From: JAUVUV01 sp964548275
Lineage (GTDB): Bacteria > Gemmatimonadota > Glassbacteria > GWA2-58-10
Length of the DNA: 21,566 bases
Assembly: GCA_964548275.1 (NCBI GenBank)
Contig: CAZJQI010000069.1
Location: 1 to 21,566 of the forward strand
Direction of reading: 5' to 3'
Both the position numbers and the translations under genes were made by a program. Below are positions 6,407-13,650 of the stretch, piece after piece. How positions within the stretch are numbered: position 1 is the stretch's first letter; each line of letters begins with the position of its first letter. The notes under the pieces are model-generated. The model did not search any database. It had not been told where the DNA came from and saw only the letters and a program-made list of their open reading frames with translations.

Positions 6407-9400
6407 TCAGTTGATGATGTAGAACTTACCGGTATACGTCTCTCCCCGGGAATCCGTCACATGGAAGAAATACAGGCCACTTGCCACTGTCTGGCCGAAA
6501 CGGTTTCTCATGTTCCAGGCTTCAGTGCCGCTGTGGTTCTCGTACCCTGTAAAGGTGTACGGTGTATTGTCCGACTGGATATAGTCAAAATCCACGTAAT
6601 TACCCCAACCGGTGCGGCTGGCGCCGATGTGGTTCAGCACGTTCACCAGGTTCCCGCCGAGCGAGTAAACGCGAATCGTGCACCTGTCCGGCAGGTTGAT
6701 AAACTCGATCCTGCGGTTGCCAGAAGAGCCGTCGAGCGTGGAGCTGGCGATATACGGGTTGGGCACGACCTTGACCTTGGTCAGATCGATGTCCTCTTCA
6801 TTCAGGCTCATGGCCTTGACATTGACTTGCCACTCGTCGCCCACATCAGGCGGGTCGGCATTCTGGGTGAGAATGGTATAGTCATCATTCCATTCGCCGC
6901 CATAGCAATTCTCGATGGTGAACTTGGTGCCTGCCGCCGGCATTTCGGTTATATCCGTAAATTCCCACACTATGCCGTTGACATAAAGCGCGAACCCGTC
7001 CGTATTATCCGCGGGCACTGTCTCCAACAACAGGGCAGTGCGATCTGCCTGGGACACACCATCATCTAAATCATTATAGAAATCCATATATGTGCCGCCC
7101 GGCATGAATCCCCATACCATCTCGTCGGCATATGGGCCGAAGGGAACCGTAATCCCACGGGTATTGTTCGCAACATCAACGCTCACGTCGACTCCGGCAG
7201 CCTTCCAGGTCACCTCGAACCGCCCTGCACGGATCATGCCCCCAATCGTGGGGTACGGGCCGAACTTACATTTTTCCGTGGCTGGAGTGATCGTTGCTCC
7301 AGTGTAGGTGCCCGGATCGAAGTGGTAATAAAAGTTCCTTTTAGCGTCCGTGCCTGTGCTCTCGTAAAGCAAAGTTATGGCATAGTTGACCCCATCAATG
7401 TCCGCAGGGTTCATTATGGCGAGTTCTGCATCCATTGCGCCGTTCAAATAGACCGTACTTGCCGGACCCATAGCATTCCTATTGCCGTCCAGCAGTTTCA
7501 TCTCTGTAACAGGATCCAGCATCCGGCACATTGAATTTTGCTCTAGGAGTCTCCTGGTGCCAGCTACATAAACCGTTAAATCCTGGTCGATCCTTTCGTT
7601 ATTCACCACCTCGAACGTGAAATCGAGCTGGGGCTGGAGCCATTTTGGAGCTTCGTCCAGCAGCAGGTCGACAAGTACAGTATCGACGCCTGTTACTATG
7701 GAGTCAAGACCAGCTTCAGTTTCAAGTGTGTCGGTGTAAGCATCATATCTCCAAACAGGATGACCGGCCAGCTCAGCAGTGGCTGCCGATACCGTTGCCG
7801 GTCCCACGTAAGAAACCCCTTCTAAAGCAGCGGGAACGAAGTTGCTGGCCTCGCTACGCGAACGTACCGTGTAGTAGCCCTGAGGGGCCGTGCGGTTCCA
7901 CACCTTGGACTGGTCTTCTGCAGGCAGGCTGAACCATTCCTCTTGCCCGGCGTCCCAGTTTTTGTCGTACGGCACAACCGCGTACCAGACCTTCATCCCG
8001 TTGCGCAGGCGGTGGTAGGCCAGGTCTTTGTCCCGGGTATCGATCCAGTAGAACTGGATGTTGTTGTCCGAGAGGCTGCACTGGAAAATCATCTCCCTAT
8101 GGGCGTCGGATGGCCCCACATAGTTGCGGTAGAGCTTGTACCCCTCGAAATCATACTCGCGGTACTTGCCCTCGGGATCGACATCCGGATGCTCCTGGAT
8201 GAAGTAGTAGTAAGCATCCGGAGTGTTGACATTGACATTGCTCCAGGTGATCGTAACCTGCCTGTCACCTGGGATGATAGTCAGTGGAGGAGGTTTCGGT
8301 GTCTCAGGCAATATGTAGCCGCCCTCGTAAACCAGCTTGACCACGTCGCCCATGTGTTCCATGGGGGCCATCTGCTCCTGGAGCTCCGGATCGTCGATGT
8401 ACTCCAGGGCCGAGGGCTTGAGAATCATCGGCGGGTCGGCCGGGTAGCAGCACATAATCGCGAACTCCGTGCTGGTGGTATCCCGCGGGCCGAAATCGTG
8501 CAGCTCGGACCAGGCTGTATAGTTAATCCTGCCGGCTCGGCCCCAGAGCCACTGGTCGAACCTCTCGTCAGTGGGCAGCAGCATCCCGGGATGTCCCACG
8601 GCCGGCCTGCCGGTCCAGGGGCTGAGCTCGCCCTTGAACCAGGTGTGCGACAGGTCTTCCTCAATCCCGTCGTGAACCGCGCAGGCCCATTCATGCACCC
8701 AGCCACTCTCCGATGAGGTGCCGATATCCTGTGAGATCGAGAAACCGAAATCAGAGCCCCAGCGCATGTTGTTGCAGTTAGAGAGCTGCATGGTCTCTCC
8801 GCCAAAAGAGCAGGCGCGCAGGGACTTGTACCCGAGCATGAAAGCGAACCCGCCCTGGGTAAACCCACTCTCCAGGCCGTCATAGTCCACCTGGCACTTG
8901 ATCTCTTTTTCAGGGTGGAAAGCCCAGCCCTCGTCCATACGTACCGCATCATAGCCGATACCGATGTAGTTCTCGACGTAAATCAGAGCAAAGCCGCCCC
9001 ACACCTGGCCGTCCTGTGTACTGGCGACGTCTTCTCTGAATCCAGTGTTGTCGTTGTACTTCAGGTACTCGGACATGTTGCGGAGGAACAGGTGGCCGTA
9101 GGCGATGTCGTTGCTTTCCGCGTAGTTCAGAAAATATAACTGATACTCCATGGAGGAGCCAGGGGGCGGTACATTTCTGTGATAGCTTTTTTGCCATACA
9201 TCCGAGTGCATGACTCCCGCGGTCTCCGCGCCGTGGAGAATGGGCTCCCCGGTCATGGTCCTGCCCGTGCGGAACTCGGCAGGCCAGCGTGCCAGGCAGT
9301 CAGGATCAAGGGATGACCAGACCTCGTTGTTCTCCACACGGCCCATCCACTGGTCCATCCTGTGTCCGGCAGCGAAGCCTTCCAGCACGATGTCCATGGC

Positions 9401-9727
9401 CTCGAGGGTTCCCCTTTGGCCGGGGATAGTCCTTCCCCTGGAGCGGCCGTAGGAGGTGTCCTCCATCACTCCGTCGCCGTCGATATCCCTGGCCACGGAG
9501 AGGAAATGGCCCCAGCAGCCTTCATATGTCGGAATCCTGTTGCCCGATCCCCGCGGGTACTCACTTGTCCCGGTGAAGACACTGGAGCCCAGGTTCATCT
9601 CAAACCCTAAGTTGTTGCCCTGGGACATCCTGCTTTTGGTCTGGATGGCCAGAGCGGAAGAGGCCAGTCCCAGAACCAGGGCGACAACGGTCAGATTGAA
9701 TAATAATAAACACTTATTTTTCAGCAT
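6407..9727 (-). CDS. Large secreted protein with Fn3-like region and type-A-sorting-like C-terminal domain
   Basis: A 1106-residue exported protein. The signal peptide ends about residue 27 (LGLASSALA). The N-terminal half, which I do not recognise, begins after a calcium-loop-like DIDGDGVMED and contains many Trp and Tyr residues. A fibronectin-III-like segment starts about residue 476 (LTIIPGDRQVTITWSNVN ... EGYKLYRN). The final 125 residues contain KVKVVPNPY, RIEFINLPDRCTIRVYSLGG, then WNMRNRFGQ and ASGLYFFHVTD, and end in GKFYIIN. This is the pattern of the type IX (Por) secretion C-terminal sorting domain or the related FlgD-Ig-like domain of FCB bacteria. ATG 9727 has AGGAG (9735-9739) 7 nt upstream; a TTG two codons earlier is too close to it. 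It sits 53 nt after the TonB-dependent receptor gene, where a SusD-like partner might be expected, but it has no lipobox. Substrate is unknown. Confidence 0.78.
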   Translation of the reverse strand: MLKNKCLLLFNLTVVALVLGLASSALAIQTKSRMSQGNNLGFEMNLGSSVFTGTSEYPRGSGNRIPTYEGCWGHFLSVARDIDGDGVMEDTSYGRSRGRTIPGQRGTLEAMDIVLEGFAAGHRMDQWMGRVENNEVWSSLDPDCLARWPAEFRTGRTMTGEPILHGAETAGVMHSDVWQKSYHRNVPPPGSSMEYQLYFLNYAESNDIAYGHLFLRNMSEYLKYNDNTGFREDVASTQDGQVWGGFALIYVENYIGIGYDAVRMDEGWAFHPEKEIKCQVDYDGLESGFTQGGFAFMLGYKSLRACSFGGETMQLSNCNNMRWGSDFGFSISQDIGTSSESGWVHEWACAVHDGIEEDLSHTWFKGELSPWTGRPAVGHPGMLLPTDERFDQWLWGRAGRINYTAWSELHDFGPRDTTSTEFAIMCCYPADPPMILKPSALEYIDDPELQEQMAPMEHMGDVVKLVYEGGYILPETPKPPPLTIIPGDRQVTITWSNVNVNTPDAYYYFIQEHPDVDPEGKYREYDFEGYKLYRNYVGPSDAHREMIFQCSLSDNNIQFYWIDTRDKDLAYHRLRNGMKVWYAVVPYDKNWDAGQEEWFSLPAEDQSKVWNRTAPQGYYTVRSRSEASNFVPAALEGVSYVGPATVSAATAELAGHPVWRYDAYTDTLETEAGLDSIVTGVDTVLVDLLLDEAPKWLQPQLDFTFEVVNNERIDQDLTVYVAGTRRLLEQNSMCRMLDPVTEMKLLDGNRNAMGPASTVYLNGAMDAELAIMNPADIDGVNYAITLLYESTGTDAKRNFYYHFDPGTYTGATITPATEKCKFGPYPTIGGMIRAGRFEVTWKAAGVDVSVDVANNTRGITVPFGPYADEMVWGFMPGGTYMDFYNDLDDGVSQADRTALLLETVPADNTDGFALYVNGIVWEFTDITEMPAAGTKFTIENCYGGEWNDDYTILTQNADPPDVGDEWQVNVKAMSLNEEDIDLTKVKVVPNPYIASSTLDGSSGNRRIEFINLPDRCTIRVYSLGGNLVNVLNHIGASRTGWGNYVDFDYIQSDNTPYTFTGYENHSGTEAWNMRNRFGQTVASGLYFFHVTDSRGETYTGKFYIIN

Positions 9728-9780
9728 AATCAATCTCCTGTACAGTTACTACCAAAATCTACGGTTTTCTCAGCACAGAC

Positions 9781-12700
9781 TCAGAATCTGAATTCTACGC
9801 CTGAGCGGATCTGCCTTGCAAGCCCCCATCCCTGCCAGTCCTGAGTGTTGTTGACAAAGGAGTTGGCAATGGAGCCCTTGGCTGCCTCCATCACGGTCAG
9901 CACTCCGTCCCCGTTGAAATCTCTCGTGAAAAGATACCTGTTCAGGGTTTCCTTCTCATCCTCCCACTTACGGTCAATTCCGCCGGTAACATAGCGGTGT
10001 CCCTGGAAGGTGTAGCCAGAGGGATAGGTATTGAGGCGCTTGCGATTGGTCAGGTTGTAAATCTCGGTGAACACGCTGATCCTCTTTGTACCGCCGAGGC
10101 GGAATCCCTTGTTCAGCCTGAGATTGACATTGTAATCCCAGCGGGTGCGGTTCCGGCCCAGACCGCTAGATTCGAGGGGAATGTAAGTCCCCCTCGGCCG
10201 TCCGCTTTCCAGGATCGTGGTCACATAGGCTCTGACGTCTCTCAGCACCTGGTTGGCCCAGGTTCCGACAAAAATCTCATCCGGCGTCATGTAATTAAAG
10301 TGCAGGGAAAACATGTGCGTCCGGTCGCCTCTCGAAGGACGGAGCTCGTCGTCCGTGCTTTCCAGGTAACTCGAGCCGGTGGTCCTGGAAAACTGCATGG
10401 TGTAGATCGCGTTGAGGCTGTAATTATTCGAGAAGCGTTTCCTCAGGGTCAGGTCAAAGCCCTTGATGTTGCTGCGGTCGCTGTTGGTGTAAGCGCCAGA
10501 CATGCCGCGGGCCCACCGTCCGGTCACCTCCTGCACGTAGTCCCTGAAAAAGCTCCCACTAGCCACCAAACCATCCACATCACGGTAGTAAGCCGCCAGG
10601 TCCAGCACCATGTCATCGCTCAACAGGTAGCTGACTCCGCTCTCAAAGGCGTCGGTCCTCTGGAAACCCAGTCCGCCGGGATTCGATCCGCTGAAAATAA
10701 AACTGAAGCTTGGCAACTGCTGGAATACGCCGTAGGAGAAGCGAAGCTGCGTCTTGTCTGTCACAGGGAAACCCACGTCAAAGCGCGGACTGAACTCGCC
10801 GTGGTTCTCCGGGAAATACCTTTCACCGTACTGGTCTCCATGGAGGAATCCCCAGTTGTCCCTGGGCTGGAACGAATCGTAGCGCAGGCCGTAGTCGAAG
10901 ACAAAATCTCCCAAATCGGTCCGGTTCTGGGCATATAAGGCGTAAATCCTGGGCCTGTGGTCGAACTCGTTGTCCAGATCCCGACGGCTCTGCCTGACCT
11001 CGAACATCTTGTTGTCAAAGAGGGTTACCTGGGCACCGAACTTCATCCTGTTATACCGGTCCGCCTGGAAGTCGAGATCGACTTTGAAGTTATGCTGCCT
11101 TTCCCTCTGGTAACGGTAAGTCAGGTAGTAAAGCCCGGAGCCCTGCACATAGCCGAACGGTGTCCAGTAATCGTGCTGTCGGCACCAGACCCCTGTTCCG
11201 TCAGGCATGTACCAGGCCCAATCTTCCGCGGTTTTGGGGTGGTCCCTGCCTGGAAAAGTCTCCACAAGGAAAGGAATGTCGTGGAGGAAAAAGGTCAGAA
11301 ACTGGGGCTCCCGGATGAAGTTGTCTTTCAGGTTCGAGGTGTTGATGTCCTGGATCCTGAAGTTTGTGTAACGGAACTGGAGTGAGGCACTCCTGACGGA
11401 AGTCCGGTAGAAATTCCAGTCCACACCGGCCATGTAATTAACGCTGCGTGTCCTTCTTCCCCAGTTGATCGGGAAGTAGGCCGAGGTATCAGTTTCGGTG
11501 ATCCTGTCTCCCTTTAGCACGCTCCACGTGCGGCTGGGCAGCATCTGGGGAGTGATATAGCCGCGTATGAAATAGGCCCCGGACTGGTCGGACTCGGTGG
11601 GCCAGGTCCTCTGCACCCTGGAGAAATTGAAGGTGCCAATGAATTTCAATCCCTTGATCGGGCTGGCAGTAAGCTTGTTGGAGAGCAGGGTCCTGTCCCG
11701 CCAGTTGCCGGGAATCCGGACTGGGTTTTCGGGCGAGTAGAGTCCTTTCTGCACCCAGTAATGTTTCTCAAAAAATGCCTCACCCATCCTTTCGACCCAC
11801 TTTTCACGCCCTAATTGCATCTCCTCGAGGGTGAAAGCAGGCCGCGCCTCCGCGAAACCCTGTTCTTCCCACCAGTCCTCGGCACCGAGCACCGGGTCGT
11901 TGCGCACTGCGAAGTTCAGCCGGTCCACGAATTTCTGGTTGATACCGCGGAACCCCTCGTCTGCATGAGTGGGATAAGTATCAGTAAGACCCTGCAGTTC
12001 ACCGGAAACGTGAAAGTACACGTGGGGAATACCTGGAACCGGCCCGCCGACACTAGTACTCAGCGAGTTGTAGCCGTAATCCGCGGTGCGCGGGTTGATC
12101 TCATCAGTGGTCCATCTCACGTTGCCCTTGAACTGGGTGCCACCCTCCTTGGTCACGATGTTGATAATACCGGACTGGGCGTTCCCGTATTCGGCCTGGT
12201 AACCACCGGTGATAATGTCCACTTCCTCCACAGAGCCGGTAGAAAATTCCAGTGGAGTGGTATCCTCACCCAGGGATCCCTCTTCTTGCCTATAAACCCA
12301 GTAGGCGCCGGGACGCCACGGGTTGGCGGTGTAGTTGCGCACTGTAACCCCGTCCACAACCATGGCGTCCTCGCCCAGGCGTCCGCCGCGGATACGCAGC
12401 TCGCGCTCCTTTCCGCCCGAACCTCCGACCTGCACACCAGCCTCGAGGACCAACAAATCCTCCAGTGTGGTAGCCGGCGCTTCGGTCAGCTTTTCCGCAG
12501 TCAGACGGTGTTTGGTTACTGTCTGGTCTCTGGGCATCAAGACCTCAGTCTCACCCTCGACCGTGATACCTTCCAACTCGACTATTGTCGAGCTCATGTT
12601 GCAGTCCACAGTTGTGGTCTGTCCGGCGAGGAGAAGCTGATTTTCAACAGTGGTCTTCTGGTAACCGGTGTAGGAAAAGGTGATCGATCTCCGGCCTGGA

Positions 12701-12930
12701 GATACGTTCAGGACGAAGTAGTAGCCATCGGCATTGGTTACGTTACCAAGCTGGGTGCCCTCTACAATCACCTGAACTCCTGCCAGCGGCTGGCCTGTGT
12801 CCTGGTCTCTGACAGTACCCTCGATCTTTCCTGTATTAAGCTGACCGAAAGCAGGAACCGAGAGCAAGGCCACCATGATCAAACTCAACACGGTTACCAG
12901 CAAACTGGAAACCTTACTGTTAATTGACAT
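9781..12930 (-). CDS. TonB-dependent outer-membrane receptor with carboxypeptidase-regulatory-like domain
   Basis: A 1049-residue receptor expected to import a ligand across the outer membrane using TonB energy. The signal peptide spans about residues 1-29 (VPAFGQ). A carboxypeptidase-regulatory-like beta-sandwich follows at about 34-112 (GKIEGTVRDQDTGQPLAGV; GNVTNADGYYFV), then a TonB-box-like GITVEG. The plug domain spans about 135-265 (LRIRGGR, VDGVTVRN, YGNAQSGIINIVTKEG). A beta-barrel fills the rest and ends VEFRF with terminal Phe. A canonical EF-hand-type loop lies at residues 1004-1015 (DFNGDGVLTVME), in what should be one of the last extracellular loops. The architecture is SusC-like, but no SusD gene follows. 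The ATG at 12930 has AGGAGG (12935-12940) close upstream; an in-frame ATG 13 codons earlier lacks one and would spoil the signal peptide. First gene of the operon, behind a long leader. Confidence 0.93.
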   Translation of the reverse strand: MSINSKVSSLLVTVLSLIMVALLSVPAFGQLNTGKIEGTVRDQDTGQPLAGVQVIVEGTQLGNVTNADGYYFVLNVSPGRRSITFSYTGYQKTTVENQLLLAGQTTTVDCNMSSTIVELEGITVEGETEVLMPRDQTVTKHRLTAEKLTEAPATTLEDLLVLEAGVQVGGSGGKERELRIRGGRLGEDAMVVDGVTVRNYTANPWRPGAYWVYRQEEGSLGEDTTPLEFSTGSVEEVDIITGGYQAEYGNAQSGIINIVTKEGGTQFKGNVRWTTDEINPRTADYGYNSLSTSVGGPVPGIPHVYFHVSGELQGLTDTYPTHADEGFRGINQKFVDRLNFAVRNDPVLGAEDWWEEQGFAEARPAFTLEEMQLGREKWVERMGEAFFEKHYWVQKGLYSPENPVRIPGNWRDRTLLSNKLTASPIKGLKFIGTFNFSRVQRTWPTESDQSGAYFIRGYITPQMLPSRTWSVLKGDRITETDTSAYFPINWGRRTRSVNYMAGVDWNFYRTSVRSASLQFRYTNFRIQDINTSNLKDNFIREPQFLTFFLHDIPFLVETFPGRDHPKTAEDWAWYMPDGTGVWCRQHDYWTPFGYVQGSGLYYLTYRYQRERQHNFKVDLDFQADRYNRMKFGAQVTLFDNKMFEVRQSRRDLDNEFDHRPRIYALYAQNRTDLGDFVFDYGLRYDSFQPRDNWGFLHGDQYGERYFPENHGEFSPRFDVGFPVTDKTQLRFSYGVFQQLPSFSFIFSGSNPGGLGFQRTDAFESGVSYLLSDDMVLDLAAYYRDVDGLVASGSFFRDYVQEVTGRWARGMSGAYTNSDRSNIKGFDLTLRKRFSNNYSLNAIYTMQFSRTTGSSYLESTDDELRPSRGDRTHMFSLHFNYMTPDEIFVGTWANQVLRDVRAYVTTILESGRPRGTYIPLESSGLGRNRTRWDYNVNLRLNKGFRLGGTKRISVFTEIYNLTNRKRLNTYPSGYTFQGHRYVTGGIDRKWEDEKETLNRYLFTRDFNGDGVLTVMEAAKGSIANSFVNNTQDWQGWGLARQIRSGVEFRF

Positions 12931-13480
12931 AAATCCTCCTGAAATAGAACTTAGGATTATATGCGACAAAACTGGACTTTCATTGATTTATTCTGCACCT
13001 CCTTTGCTAATGTTCACAGCCCTCAGAACCTTTCCTTTCTTTTTCGGCATTTCACCTCCTTGCTGAGTGGTTGGGAAATCGCAGCCCGCGTTCTGAACGA
13101 TGCTGCATAGGATAATCTTTTTGCCGATCTTGCCGTGATATTTCTCAAATCGGCTCAAGAACTGACCGGCTATTTATTTACTCAATTTATATTGCGCAAT
13201 ACGGCAATCCTGAATAAGGTGATTGCTTAAAGCCACTTATGACAAAAACGAGGAAGTTTTTCCCTTCTATCATTCCTTGAGCTTAGCCTTCAAAGGAATA
13301 AAATGCAAAAAGAAAACGTTCAGGGAATACTCAACGGAAGGATGAAACGCAGACAGGGAGCAGAGCTGATTATCAAACTTTTTATTGGGATTAAGGAGAC
13401 AGCCCTTTGAGAATTCAGTAATCATTTCCCGCTCACATAGAGGTGTATGATATAAATTGCGGGAGTAACAATCCAAAAAT
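12931..13480 (-). promoter_or_regulatory. Long 5' leader of the TonB-receptor operon
   Basis: If transcription starts just after the -10 box at 13488-13493, about 550 nt precede the receptor start codon. The leader holds a 20-codon ORF and three strong Shine-Dalgarno sequences: AAGGAGGTG (13053-13061), AAAGGAGGTG (12996-13005) and AGGAGG (12935-12940). A 10-bp palindrome ATTGCGCAAT lies at 13191-13200. After the second ribosome site only an 8-codon frame (12957-12983) follows, at an unfavourable 14-nt spacing. I recognised no known riboswitch. The opposite strand of this gap should also hold the promoter of the divergent membrane-TPR genes, for which I see only a weak extended -10 (TGATATAAA, 13448-13456). 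Confidence 0.5.
12988..13050 (-). CDS. Possible 20-residue basic leader peptide
   Basis: The ATG at 13048-13050 is preceded by AAGGAGGTGAA, matching the 16S anti-Shine-Dalgarno over about ten bases, which is stronger than the site of any large gene here, though only 4 nt separate GGAGG from the ATG. The frame encodes a lysine-rich start (MPKKKGKVLR) followed by AVNISKGGAE and a TAA at 12988. It ends 57 nt before the TonB-receptor ATG, in the same leader. No signal peptide or membrane segment is seen. It may be a regulatory upstream ORF, a small protein, or chance; the ribosome site is the main support. Confidence 0.4.
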   Translation of the reverse strand: MPKKKGKVLRAVNISKGGAE

Positions 13481-13487
13481 ATAGTTC

Positions 13488-13516
13488 ATTATATATAGTA
13501 AGCCTACAAGCGTCAA
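13488..13516 (-). promoter_or_regulatory. Sigma-70-type promoter for the TonB-receptor operon
   Basis: On the minus strand TTGACG (13511-13516) and a perfect TATAAT (13488-13493) are separated by 17 nt, the optimal spacing. It points toward the receptor gene, and no other minus-strand gene lies between. The start site would be near 13480. Confidence 0.7.
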
Positions 13517-13650
13517 GGAAATTTAATTAATTTTGTTTTTGTTCTTTTGACCCAATTTTGTTACTTTTTGTCCCAGATTGGAGAAGCGGGAAAATTCATG
13601 GCTTGTAATTTCAGTTTCTTTCTTTTCATTTGGCAGAGGATCTCGGATTT

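Noticed and set aside
6407..9727. SusD-like lipoprotein
   Set aside because: The gene follows a SusC-like receptor, but the signal peptide has no lipobox Cys and the body shows Fn3-like and sorting-domain features, not SusD helical repeats.
11815..12927. Plus-strand open frame of about 370 codons opposite the TonB-receptor gene
   Set aside because: It is antisense to conserved plug and barrel motifs and has no ribosome site or family signature.
13270..13476. Minus-strand frame of 68 codons in the receptor leader
   Set aside because: No ribosome site and no recognisable domain or signal; treated as leader sequence.
12931..13480. Known riboswitch (for example cobalamin or cyclic-di-GMP) in the receptor leader
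   Set aside because: No conserved core of a class I can recognise was seen on the minus strand.
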